Below are positions 43,378 to 55,026 of a stretch of DNA of 64,000 nucleotides, in pieces. The notes below the pieces were generated by a model. The model had not been told where the DNA came from. It did not search any database and saw nothing but the letters and a program-made list of their open reading frames with translations. The stretch is from contig FTLJ01000281.1 in NCBI GenBank assembly GCA_900155495.1, positions 1-64,000 on the forward strand, given 5' to 3'. The DNA is from Porogramme epimiltina (Eukaryota > Basidiomycota > Agaricomycetes > Polyporales > Polyporaceae). A program made the translations under genes and the position numbers. Numbering within the stretch: the first letter of the stretch is position 1; every line of letters begins with the position of its first letter.

Positions 43378-45413
43378 CGAAACCCGCCCCTCTACGACCG
43401 CCGTCCGCATGCTTGTGTATTTATTTCGGACTACGTGTATCCGGCGCCTGACCGTCTTGTCAGACTTGGCCTACATAATGGAGTGTCTCATGCTGTATTA
43501 GAACCCGCATTTATCTCTCAGCTTTATTTCCTCTCGGGCGTGCCAGGGTCGAGTCGCCCGCGGTTTCCGACGTCAGCTAGCAGCGGCCGGCCCTCTCGGT
43601 GATCCGAGCTGCGTCTCTGCTCGTGCGATGCATGGCGTGTGTCTGCGGAAGCTCATAGCGACGCGTGGCGCTCGTCATTTTCTGTGCCATCTTTGTGCTA
43701 ACCCGTGCTATAGGCTTTCCGTCTCTTAGTCTAACAGCTAGCACAGGTGTGCCTGCGTCCCCGACCCTGATCTCCCCCGCTCGTGTCCTTGGAAACAGCG
43801 AGTACTCGGCCCCTGACTCCTCAGCCTCAAGGCCAAGATGGGCGTTTTCTCACAATCGAGGCGCCTCAACACCCGCTAACGATTCAAGGTTATGTGCGTC
43901 TTTTCTGTGCCCGACTCTAATGCTATTATGTACTAAATCTGAATCTTCCACTCAAGGCCAAACGCAGGCCACCGGAAACACATGTCCAAGATCACCCACT
44001 GGCCCGCTCTAGCCCGCACACCAGATGCGATTTGTGCGCTCATGTGGACAGCTCCAACTGAACGCCGTTTAGCACGACTACCCTCTTGGTGGGCCTCCGC
44101 CAGTTAACACACGTACGCCCCCTTTCACCCACCGCCTTTGCCCACACCTTCACGGTCTCCTATAGACAATCGGACGAGACCACATTTCACGCCGCCTTGC
44201 GGTCGCCATCGTCTTCGTCCTTGCGCCCGCGCACAAGGTGCACCGCGCCATCGCAGGCTGCAATAGCGGCTGTGGACTGGAGCTCCAGTGGAGCGCTGGC
44301 CCAGAAACTATACCGCGCCGACGCGTGCGGACGCGCCGAGCACGGCGTTCCGCTGCTCGAGCCCTTGCCGGCATCGCCCAAATCCTACGTCATCCGCTCG
44401 TGGAAAGGCTGTGGGTGCCTGACAGAGCACTGCTGCCAGTGGTGAGTGCTGTTTCCTGGCGTAGTGACGGCTATGCCTGCCGAGGCTGACCGCTGTCTAG
44501 AGCATACGGCAGACACGACTTGGCTGATGCCGCACGAATGTCTGCCACTCATCTATTAGGTTCGAACGTGGGACAGCCCATTGCAAGCCATTCAAACGGT
44601 TGGACAGGAAAGGGCTTCCTTACACCGTTGTTGTCTCACGGGGATAGGATGTAACAGATGTTAGTCACACACCGCTCTTCTTGCGCCGCCCTGTGCTGTT
44701 GAATAGCCCTAGGTGCTGGTTACCGAGCGAATACTGTTGGCTCAGAGGTCTTCAAGGCCGCGCGTCGCACAGTAACGCCCCGAGTATTTACGTACATTCC
44801 GCCTTGCCTTACGGAATGTGCAAGCCGGTCTATTTCAGGTCGGAGGGCGCGCCTTCACCAGCCACACATTACGAACGGCCCAGCGCTGGTAGTCGTGCGA
44901 GTTGCGCGAGCAGGCCAGGTGGGCCCCAAAGCTGTACGGGGTGCGGATCAGGGTTGTACCAACGCAGCCGCCCTCGGTGATTCTGAGGGCGAGAGGGGGC
45001 GAGCTGGACGGACGGGCTGCGGACCGCAGTGGTTCAAACGTTGAGGAACATCATGGACGTGGCCCGCGACGGGCGCCTGTCCCGAATTAGACATGGGCAT
45101 TGTCCGGTGGCTGAGGGAGCGAGCGCGCGCGCGGGGCGAGTCGCTCGGCCGAGGACCACCACCTCGGCTGAGCCTCCTTCTGGCCCCGCGCGCCCACAGT
45201 CGCCGCCAGCGTTTCGACCCCGTCCTTTTTTCAGCGCAATGGTGCAGCGGTCCCTCGGCTGGGCTGTGTTCGGCCAGCCACCGCAGCCGTGCATATATTG
45301 CCCGCTTCCCTCGCGCCCCACGGCGCTGCCGACTCCACCTCCACTGGTACCACCCACCACTCTCTCTCTCGACCTGGCACTCACATAACGCACCCCCACC
45401 CAGGCGAACACCC
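43378..45413. other. 2.0 kb intergenic region before the F-box array
   Basis: Gap between CDC50 and the first F-box paralogue. Frames such as 44086-44445 plus and 44948-45413 minus are present but lack motifs and appear driven by GC-rich composition. A TATA-like CATATATT lies near the right end. I find no tRNA, 5S rRNA, LTR or transposase in it. Confidence 0.4.
45292..45299 (+). promoter_or_regulatory. TATA-like box of F-box paralogue A
   Basis: CATATATT about 115 nt upstream of the ATG at 45414, inside GC-rich sequence where it stands out. Plausible core promoter element. Confidence 0.35.
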
Positions 45414-47481
45414 ATGAGCTCCAAACGCTTGTCTATTCTCCCCCAAACGCTCTGGAAACACTTCCGCTCGCCCTCGAGTGCTTCTTCTGCCTCCACCGCG
45501 AGCGACTCGTCCGCCCGCTTCGGCGCCGAACACCTTTCCGGAATCAAGGACCTTAGCATCGAGGACGCGAGCTCCGAACCGGAACGCGCTACTCCAGAGG
45601 TCCTACCAGCCACAATCGAGGTCTTCGAGTCCCCAGATATTGAAGTTGCATTCGAGTCTCCGGACATCGACCTCGGACTTCTCAGTGGGACAGTGAACAT
45701 TGTCGAGCCGGTGACAGTTGACGTCAGGCAAGAGAGCTACCCTGTGGAGCAAATTGCTCTCGGCAAGCCTCAGCCCGCCAATTCCCTCCGTGTTCTTCCC
45801 GAAGACATACTCCTTCTCATCTTGTCCCTGCTCGAACCCGCAGACCTCCTTGCCTGTGAACGGGTATGTTCGTCATATCTATCCTCTGTATTCATCCTGA
45901 CACTTGCGTGCTAGGTTTGCCTTGACATGCACCGTCGAATCCAGAGCGATGTCAACCTGAAGTACCGACTCGACCTCGCTACTAGCGGCATGGTCGACGG
46001 ACCTTCGGACGGCACCTCGGTAGAGGAGAAATTGCGAATGCTCCGCGACTACGTTTCGCGCTCGCGCGTCTCAGCCGAAGCCATCACGCGTGAAACACGC
46101 CATATCGGTTCCGCTACTCAAATCCTCGTGTCGGGGGACACCGTCGTGTACTGCACATGCGTGAAGGGTCGATCGGAGATTGAGATCCTCTCACCTTCCT
46201 CCGTAGGGAGCGACGACCCTCTGTCGCGCATCATCGTCGCCCTTCCCTACGCCGCACATGTCGAAGCCATAGACATGTCCCAAGACTTGCTCGTGATCTC
46301 AAAGATGTCCACGGGCGTTTTCGGGTGCGCTTCCAGCTCCACTTGATCAAATTTAGACGTCGCTCTGACTTCTGTTGCAGTCGCTCATGCGTGAGGGGTG
46401 TCAAGCCACGCCTCCTGTCTGCGCGGACGGGCAGCCGCCATCCTGACGCTTTCAAACCCTCAGTGAACTATCCGAACAATGAAACGTCGGAGTTCGCAGA
46501 TGTTCAGATCCACGGGCGGCTTGTTGCGTGGGCAGCCATGTTGGAAGACGGCGGCGTCGCCGTGGAGGTACGGGATTGGAAGACCGGGCAACTACTCTGG
46601 GTAAGTGTCCATTTCACCAGCCGTATCCAGTCGTTCACTCATGTTCGCATTCTAGCGTCGCCAATTCTCAGACTCATTCCACCAGAAGGTCCATTATGCT
46701 CTGTTCGATGAGGATTATCTTCTAGCTACGACTTCCTCGGCTGGCGACGAGCTCGGTATCTACCATATATCCACTCCCTCCGACGGCGAGACTACATCAA
46801 AAGATGAACCCGCGACGCCGGTGCTGGTCATGCTCGCCCCCTCAGGCGTCTCCTTCGGGGCTGTGCAGGGAAACAGGCAGAGCAACCTCATCCCAGGAGC
46901 ACCGTTCCGCCCCGACCCTTTGACAAAGATCTTTGCGGTCCGTTTCTCTCAAGGCGGCGATTCCAAGCAAGGCACAGTCCTGGTCCCGCATTACCTCATT
47001 TACGACTACCTCGAGCACGCCCGTGGCCGCCCCGGGTACCGCGTCGATTGGTGCAACTGGGGCCAGTACGAGACCCTCGTCATCAACACCACCGGAGTCA
47101 TCTTCGACCCCGCCTCTCCGCCGATCCCCTACGGCTCGCGCTTCCCTCTGCTTATGACCGAGCGCGGGTTCGAGCTGTGCGGGCGCGTTGTCGTGTTTGA
47201 TCTCAACCCGACGCTCGCGGAGGCCGCGCGGCGCGGCATGCGGCGCGAAGGCGACCGTTCGCCAGTGCCCCTGGAGGTGCTTGAGGGGCTCATGTGCCCG
47301 CCGCCGCTGCGCTCGAACACGCCGTACATGGCTGTCCGAGGTCAGCGCCTGTTCTTCCGTAACCAACACAGGCTCGTGGACTGTGGTGGCCCTTTGTTGT
47401 TGGTGAGTCACATACACCCTGTCTGTCGCCGTGGAACGAGTAAGAGTGCTGACGATCACTTTGCCTGCTCAGACTCCTTGA
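45414..47481 (+). CDS. F-box protein, tandem paralogue A
   Basis: First of four tandem F-box genes; presumed SCF ubiquitin-ligase adaptor. ATG at 45414 (MSSKRLSILPQTLWKHF), stop at 47479-47481 after the ending GPLLLTP. About 600 residues over five exons, longer than its siblings because of a Ser/Glu-rich insert before the F-box. The F-box reads LRVLPEDILLLILSLLEPAD with LLACERVCLDMH; an intron sits just before VC, as in all four copies. Downstream blocks shared by the family: LATSGMVDGPSDGTSVEEKL, QILVSGDTVVYC, AHVEAIDMSQDLLVIS, PGAPFRPDP, YGSRFPLL, RVVVFDLNPTLAEAARRGM and PPPLRSNTPYMAVRGQR. The C-terminal part has no recognised repeat and resembles a beta-sheet substrate domain. GC content is higher than in copies B-D. 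Confidence 0.78.
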
Positions 47482-48559
47482 TTAATGCTATTTGTCATTT
47501 CCGAACACAATCGCCGAACTCAGGCTTCCAAAACCCCTTATTGAGGGACATCGTCTTGTAGCACCATAGCATCCGGCGCTTTCCTCTCCATACACCACCA
47601 AGTCGCTCAGCATACATCTCCATCAGCATCCTTACAACCTACATCCTGTTCGCGCACACCACCTACGCTCCTTAGTTTCGCATCATACTTACGTCCTTGG
47701 ACATTGGCTGTCACTCCCTCGATGGACCCTCTGATCTCACACATTCCCTTAGCTTACACTTATGCGAATCTCACTATTCGATAAATTACTTAATGGCACT
47801 TCGCGTGTCATGACACAGTCCATAGCAGTACTCCCGCCATAATTTGAAGCCCGTATATGTAAAAATCCCTGGCAGACTCAATGTCTTTCAGCTTCATTTT
47901 CGATGCATTTCGTATCAGTATAGCGGTTGGTAATAGGTATGCTGCTCCAGCCCCCCTTACCGGCTTGATCACCCTCCGAGATGGGCGCTTACACCGACAG
48001 TTCACTTGACGCGTCACCACCAACTCCTCGAGCTCTTCATAAACTGCGAGTTTGTCTTCCACGGACAGCACAAACTGCCAGCACCATTATGACAATAATT
48101 CACTCCTGCTATGTCCCCTGAATGATTTTGTCATCACTCAACTGGGCCATAATGATCTTTACAGTCTACTAGCTGAGTTCGGCGCCGGCGCCTTCGGGAT
48201 TTCGCCTACTTCATTGATAGTAGGTAGAGACCTCCCACATCACCTTCAAAAGGCTAAATCACATACATCTTTCTCAATAGTTCTATAAACGGCTGGCTGG
48301 GAGCGGCAGGGGCCCATGCTATGTTATCGCCAACAGCCATGACACAGCGATATCAGTCAGCATCGCCTTGTTCAACCTAAAGCTCCACAGAATGCGCGTG
48401 TATCAAATACGGAGTTACTCTCGTTCCAGATCCTTGCTGTGTCTACCAAGCTCGCGTTCGAGCTTGCCTTGCTCTTTCACCGCCACCTCCGACGTGCGGC
48501 AGGACCGGTCCAACACCCCTTGCTCCCCAACCCCGGGCCCCCACTCGTTAGGCACAGCT
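47482..48559. other. Intergenic region between F-box paralogues A and B
   Basis: 1.08 kb. I looked for a degraded fifth copy (LPED, MVDGP and FRPDP-like blocks) and saw none. A short minus-strand frame at 47808-48071 has no motif. Confidence 0.4.
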
Positions 48560-50401
48560 ATGAAACGCTTCCAACCCTATCAAGTCGCGCAGACGCTGTG
48601 GACACAACTGCGGTCTTCACCGACAAACGATGGCACAGCATCCACGCCTTCCGAGGCCGGCAGAGCAACATACAGAGTGCAAGCCAGGAACTCGCTCGTC
48701 ACAGTCCTTCCCGAGGATGTACTCGTTCTCATATTTCGCTTGCTCGATCCCCAGGATCTCATCATTTGTCAAATGGTGTCTATCATCTACATGCATCCGC
48801 AATGCGAATCTAATCATTATCTTCTTCAAGGTGTGCGCTGATATGGCTCGATACATCAGGAACGACGTCATATCGCAGTACCACATCGAGTTGGCTATCA
48901 ATGGGATGGTCGACGGACCCCCAGGCGGCCCTTCGATGGAGGAGAGGCTGCGGCTGCTCCGGGATTACGTCTTGCGACTCCGCCGCGGGGCGGAAGCCAT
49001 CACAAAGTTGCGGCGAAGCGTCGGGTCCAACTCCAAGTCTTTTGTGCGTGCAGATTGCTCGGTGCACTGGACATACAAACAAGGAAACTCCGAGATAGAA
49101 ATCTTATCTGCCCCCGCACTGGGAGCTTCTCAAGTCGTCTCGCGCACAGTAATAACCGTGCCACGCCTTGTACATGTCGAGGCCGTTGACTTGTCTCAGG
49201 GGCTACTAGTCGTTTCGGACGAATTTATACTTACTGGACCAGGGTGAAGCTTCCTGACTACAAATTCTGCGTCCTAGACAGCCGAGCTTTGCTGAGACGA
49301 TACTCTTCCAGGAATCTCCACATACATCTACTGTCTATCGATACTGGAATCACGCACCCAGATGTCTCTAAACCTTCGGTAGCTTTGACTATCGAACCTG
49401 GGACGAAGGCTGACATCCAAATCCGAGGAAATTTCATCGCATGGAGTCTATTCACATGGGGTAGCTTCGTGGTTGAAGTTCGTGATTGGAGGAGGGCTGA
49501 CCAACTAATATGGGTAATCTCATCACCACCAAGGTTCGAGCAGTAACGTTGACGCCACTTGTTATAGAGGAACCGGTTTACCTCCATGAACGAATTCTCA
49601 TATACATTGCTCGATGACGAACTCATCCTGTGCAATTCCCAGGGTGGAGAACACATATCCGTTTTTCGCTACGCCTCTAGCGACTCCGAGGCAGAAGCTT
49701 CTATGACAGACAACTCCGATCCCGTACTCATTCTGGACATTCCTATAGGAATCTATGCAAATACAGTATATGGAAATACGAGGTCCAACACTATCCCCGG
49801 AGCCCCTTTCCACCCGGATCGGTCAACAGAAGTGTTTACTATCACTCTTTGGGTTTTCCCCCTTAGCCTCTCAGCGCGCCCTCTACCGTCCTCGGTCATC
49901 GCCCTCATTCCTCTCAAGACCATCTACGACTGCCTCTCGAGAGCACGTGATCGTGATCGTCGCCCAAGATTCTCCTGGCACGACTGGGCACCATACCGAG
50001 GGTTGGCTCTGGACCTCACGAACGTCGTCTTCGATCCATATCTGCCTCCAAGACCTTTCGGTTGTCGTCTTCCCCTCGTAGTTCGCGACAGTGGAAACAA
50101 ATTGCTCGGATATACCGTCGTCGTTGATCTCAATCCTGTCTTTGCAGAGTCCGCAGAGCGGGGAGTGTTGCGGAAACGTGGCGATGGAGTGGAAATGTTG
50201 AACATAAATCTTGGTGGGCTCATGTGCTCGCCACCTTTGCGCGCGAATGCGCCGTATGTTGCAGCGCGTGGCCCTCGAACTCTCTTGTTCGGCATTAGGC
50301 AAAAACTCTTGGATTGCAATGGGCCGGTCCTAGTGAGTACTCAGTGCCTATAAATGCGCTGTCAAGAGACTAAATTACCCTCTTCTGTGTAGACTTTTTA
50401 G
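48560..50401 (+). CDS. F-box protein, tandem paralogue B
   Basis: Second copy of the F-box array. I chose ATG 48560 (MKRFQPYQVAQTLWTQL) because it aligns with the start of copies A, C and D; the frame is open further upstream to an ATG at 48368. F-box: TVLPEDVLVLIFRLLDPQDL, intron, VCADMARYI. Shared blocks: LAINGMVDGPPGGPSMEERL, VHVEAVDLSQGLLVVSD, HLLSIDTGITHPDVSKPS, PGAPFHPDRS, LNPVFAESAERGVLRKRGDG and MCSPPLRANAPYVAARGPR. The last intron leads to a very short final exon giving GPVLTF and TAG at 50399-50401. About 540 residues, with an intact frame across the inferred exons. The target is unknown. Confidence 0.75.
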
Positions 50402-50840
50402 TGTACAATGTGCATGGGGCATATACTACTTTGTTCGTCTGTGTAACGCCTGTGCTGCGACATTAAAGCCTTGGGAAATTGATCGTCCCGGACTGGGCCA
50501 CTGACATTGAATTGATGTACTATCTCGCTCTACTTGACTGAGATGACCTTGGGCGAGGTGAGAACAGAGTTGACCAACGGACGCTCTTTACTATCCAGCG
50601 AGCAGGTCTGAATATAGTCGTATATTCTAGAAAGTGGTAGGGAACATCTATATGATACCGTATAATTATTAGTACTCAGTCTCCATTCCCTAAGCGCCCA
50701 ATATTAATAACATTCGGAGCATAAGCGCCGCCATGAAGTTACCTTGGCATATCCGCTCCGGGGCTCCCGTTGATCTCTCTAGGTTCCATTTAGCTTCGCC
50801 GGCCTATTTGTGGCCGAGCTGCCCGTTCGCAGCAAGGATC
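50402..50840. other. Intergenic region between F-box paralogues B and C
   Basis: 439 bp, AT-richer than flanks. An in-frame ATG at 50733 would extend copy C by 36 residues not found in the other copies, so I treat that stretch as leader. Confidence 0.4.
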
Positions 50841-52672
50841 ATGTCTCTCAGAAACCTTCCGTTTACTCGGACACTTTGGAATAGCGTTCACATGCCCTTC
50901 AAAATACCTACCAACAGCCGGGGCACTGAACAAACGGCGGATTCAATTGTTCGTCTACTGCCCGAGGACATACTATTTTTCATCTTTTCCACACTTGAGC
51001 CAGAAGACCTCATGGTATGCTCAACGGTACGTACACTCGCAGAGAAAGCAACTTTGATCTAAAACGTGACTTTCTCCATAGGTCTGTCTTGACTTCTGCC
51101 GCTGTATCAACAGTGACAACCTCTTACGATATCGAATCGAGCTGGCTGCGAACGGCATGATTGACGACCCTTCTGATACTTCCCCTCTCTACGAACGGTT
51201 GCAGATGCTTCATGAATACGTTCAGTGGTCTCGTCGTGCAACCGCTGCCCTCTGCAACAGTCAACCTCTTGTCAAGTCTAATGCCCAGGTCCTCCTGTCG
51301 GGTAACACCGTTGTATACTGCCGTATAGGGAAGGATGGATACTCGAAGATAGAGATTCATTCCCCATCCTTCGTAGGGAGCCCTACACCCGCATCCCGCA
51401 TCCACTTTATTCTACCCTATGCCACCCACGTCGAGGTCGTCGATCTCTCCCAGGATTTACTGGTAGTATCTAATCGGGTACTTTCCAACAGTCACCAATG
51501 GTGAGAAGTTCTGCCTAGGCTTGTAACCAACTCTTACCTAGACGTCACTCGCATGCTCCTATAGGGAGGTCAAATTACGCTTACTCTTCGCCCGGTCCGG
51601 AGAGTTTCATCCCAACAGTGCTCATCCCATGGTTGACATCCCGACCGAGCCGGCGCTGAAGATAGGTATTCAAATTCATGAAAACTTCATCGCATGGAAG
51701 TCCTACGTCTGGGATGGCACCGCTGTCGAGGTGCGAGATTGGAGATTAGGTCAATTAGTCTGGGTATGCGTTCTCCTCTTATACCCTATATTCTTGAAGG
51801 CTCGATCGTTAATGGACTCACTCTCACTAGCGTCGCACATTTTGGTACAATGTTTCGTTCATCCTCCTTGACGATAGCTTCATGTTGGCTAGCTCCACTG
51901 GGGGAAGTCGCTTGGGAGTCTTTCGTTTTGCCACGCATACGGGCGAGGGTCAGCTAGACCTTGGAAACGAGCCCTGGCCTGAAGATCCACTCGCAGACGC
52001 AACGGGCCCAGTGTTGACTTTGAGGACACCCTTTGGCGCATCTCATGGTATCTTATACAACGACGAGAGACCTACCGTTAGTCCCAATGCCCCGTTTCGA
52101 CCAGATCCCATGGCGGGAACCACAGCAGTTTGCTTCGAGGCCTATGACTCCGGTACTACATCGATGGTGCTGTTGATTCCCCGCCGAGTCATCTACGAGT
52201 ACCTCCAGCGGGCGCGAGAAGGCGGCTCTCGTTACAAGGACCTCAAATGGGGCGACTGGAATCGGCGCAGAGTGTTAGCCCTTAACACAGCAAGCGTGCT
52301 CGAGTCCTCTTCCCCACCACGGCCGTTTGGCAGTCAATTTCCCATTTTGGTGCGCGAGCCGGGGAGTAGACTGTTTGGGCGCGTCATCGTTTTAGATTTG
52401 AATTGGCCCCTCGCGCAAGCCGCACAGCGAGGGGTGCGGCGAGAAAGGGAGCGTCTGACGATGTTGGAGGAACTCAAAGGTGTTGTCGACCACTCGTCCA
52501 CGCTGCACATCAACCCGCCATACATAGCAATCCGCGGACCTCGAATATTGATGCTCAGAAAGGACCGGATTGTCAATTGTGGTGGTCCCCTGTTATTGGT
52601 CAGTGCCACGTCAGTTCCGTTTGATGGAAGATGTTGATCTTACTGCCCAGACGCCCTCATTGTCAAGGTGAA
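50841..52672 (+). CDS. F-box protein, tandem paralogue C
   Basis: Third copy. ATG at 50841 (MSLRNLPFTRTLWNSVHM) chosen by alignment with the sister genes. F-box: RLLPEDILFFIFSTLEPEDL, intron, VCLDFCRCI. Family blocks: LAANGMIDDPSDTSPLYERL, AQVLLSGNTVVYCRIGKDG, THVEVVDLSQDLLVVSN, LLFARSGEFHPNSAHP, FRPDPMAGTTAV, FGSQFPILVREPGSRLFG and IVLDLNWPLAQAAQRGVRRE. The final intron after GPLLL leads to TPSLSR and TGA at 52670-52672. It resembles copy A most closely in exon structure and in the TP- ending, although it lacks A's long N-terminal insert. About 540 residues. Confidence 0.76.
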
Positions 52673-52935
52673 TACGAGGATGTGGTCGTGGCCGCAACAC
52701 CGCCTGTCAGGATCGAAGGACTGCACAGTAGCACCGACGTGTCCACTGTCACATCGTCGCGAGCGTTGCGTCGTGTCACCTATGACCACGTACATGGCTG
52801 TCGCATCAGCGCCGGTCACCAGCCGAGTATCTGTCACAACAGCAAATATAAATGCTCTAACCCCCTTCTACGCTTCCCTCTCATCTTACCTCTATCCGCC
52901 TGCCCTGTATTCCGCGTCCCTGTTTAACGCCCGCT

Positions 52936-54882
52936 ATGTTCGGAAGGCTTCTTCCATTCCAGGCGGCCCAATCACTACTGGGGCGCTTCCAAAAGACATC
53001 GAATGCTCAGCTCCCACTGGAGGTGACTTCACGTAGAGAACAACCCGCGACATCAATCATCTGTGTACTTCCCGAAGATGTCTTCTATCTCATATTCGCC
53101 ATGCTTGACGTGGAAGACCTCTCGCGCTGTAGTTCGGTGCGTATAGTCGACCCTGTCAGTGAATATATCTGCTAATACAAGATCATATTTACAGGTATGC
53201 CTTATCTTAGCCCATCTCGTGCAAAACGACATGCACGCGCAGTATCGTATAGAACTTTCTCTGGCCGGCATGACCGACGGTATGCGGGGCGACATGCCAC
53301 TTTCGGAGAAAATCACCAAGTTGAAGGAGCACCGGATCCGATCACGCAGCTGCCCCCGTCCTTTAACTTCGGACGTCTGGCCATCCACCGACCAGCACAT
53401 TCAAGTGCTAGTATGCGACGGCTCTCTGGTGTATTGTTCGCGTGGAGCCGAAAGTCATAGAGTCGATATTCGCCCAGCGGATGGCTCATTGCCCCGGCGT
53501 CTGGACATTCCTTTGCCTGGGGTTACTCATATAGAAGCTGTGGATCTTGCACAGGAACTACTGATAGTTTCTGAACGAACTCTTGGTAGCCAGTGCGTCT
53601 GTTTCTTGAGAGTCGCCGTCTTCATTTATTGTAGCCTAATGTTTGTTTGCATTGCAGAGAGATTAGACTGCATCTCTTGTCCGCCAAATCAGGCGAACTT
53701 CATCCAGACGTCACAGGGCCGGTCCCATCGTTAGTTGGAGAACCTTTCTTCCCTCAGGTTAGGCAAATACAACCACTAGCGATGCAAATATATGGGCAGT
53801 ACATCGCTTGGAAGACCCGTCAGCTTGGTACTACCTCTGTAGAAGTTGAGATATGGGACTGGAAAGCAGGAGCTCGTATCTGGGTAGGTTTTTTATGTGT
53901 GGATTCTACCTTCCCGACTGACGGGTCGAAATGCGTTACTTAACAGAAACACACCTTCGGAAAACACGTCTCATTTCTATTTCTCGACGATTCACACCTG
54001 CTTGTCACCGCCCACCTTCAAGAGAAGCTCGAGGTGTATCATTTCAATGCACCACATCTTGTCCCCGATCCCCAAGTGAATGCAGACCCGCTTCTCATCC
54101 TTGAGCTCCCATTGGGCGCGTTTCGATGCTGGGTACACCAAGACGACCGCTACCGTGTCCACTCCTCTCGCCCCGATCCTCGCCTTCCCTTCCATCTCGA
54201 CCCAATGCTCGCGATCACCGCAATTAGGTTCTCTATTTACACCCCCGAACTCTCCGCCGCCGTCCTCCTCGTCCCCGGCGCGACCTTCCGCAACCACATC
54301 GACGCGGCGCATGCCTTCGCCAACGGAGACCCCTCTGCAGACTTGCCCGATGGAGCGGACCCCAAACGCGTCTTTTGGCACGAGTGGGGCCCCAATGGCA
54401 GCTTGCTCCTCAACGTCTCCGGGTCGGCAGCGCCGGGCGAGCAGATCCGTCCTGCATTTGGTAGTCCGTTGGGAACACGCTTTCCCCTACTCATCCCCGA
54501 CCGACGCGATAAGACTACCGCACGTGTCGTGATCTTCGACCTTGGCCAGCGTGCGGTGCGGGAGGCCCAGCTCCAGGGGGGCGGCGGAGCGGGCGGGGAC
54601 CGCCTGGCCCCTCTGAAGGACTTGAACGAGTTCTACGTCAAGTCGCCCCGGTCCAGTATCCCGCATGTGGCGTATAGTGGCCCACGCTTAACGTTCCCTG
54701 AAGGACACAAGCCTACGGTCATCGCCATGACGCAAACAGGGTTCACCGTCCTGGTAAGCTTCGGGTTCGTTCACGCATGTGGTAGAGAGTGACACGAGCC
54801 ATTGCAGCATGAATGGTCCCCGCCGTACCAAGAGAAGGCCGGTGTAGGCTACCAAATGCTGTCCACACAGCATGTATTGTAA
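52936..54882 (+). CDS. F-box protein, tandem paralogue D (diverged)
   Basis: Fourth and most diverged copy. ATG at 52936 (MFGRLLPFQAAQSLLGRF). F-box: CVLPEDVFYLIFAMLDVEDL, with an intron before VCLILAHLV at the family-wide position. Retained blocks: LSLAGMTDGMRGDMPLSEKI, THIEAVDLAQELLIVSE, LHLLSAKSGELHPDVTGP, FHLDP, LGTRFPLL and VVIFDLGQRAVREAQLQGG. The segment after QLQGG contains a Gly-rich insert (GGGGAGGD). The C-terminus differs from A-C: the last exon gives HEWSPPYQEKAG and ends with TAA at 54880-54882. The 3' half is much more GC-rich than the 5' half. Relaxed conservation suggests a changed target or ongoing decay, but no internal stop was found. Confidence 0.72.
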
Positions 54883-55026
54883 AGGATAGATGGGTCATAG
54901 CCTTCCGAAATATGAAACATACAAGTGTTGAATCCAACCAAGCCGCGGGTACATGGGTTGCACAATGCGAGATACGGGGGGTGTCCAGTAATGTAAAAGT
55001 ACGAAAGAATGCGAGTTTGGATCCCT

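Noticed and set aside
44540..44580. GGTTCGAAC-like sequence resembling a tRNA T-arm
   Set aside because: No matching acceptor, D or anticodon stems can be drawn in the surrounding 80 nt.
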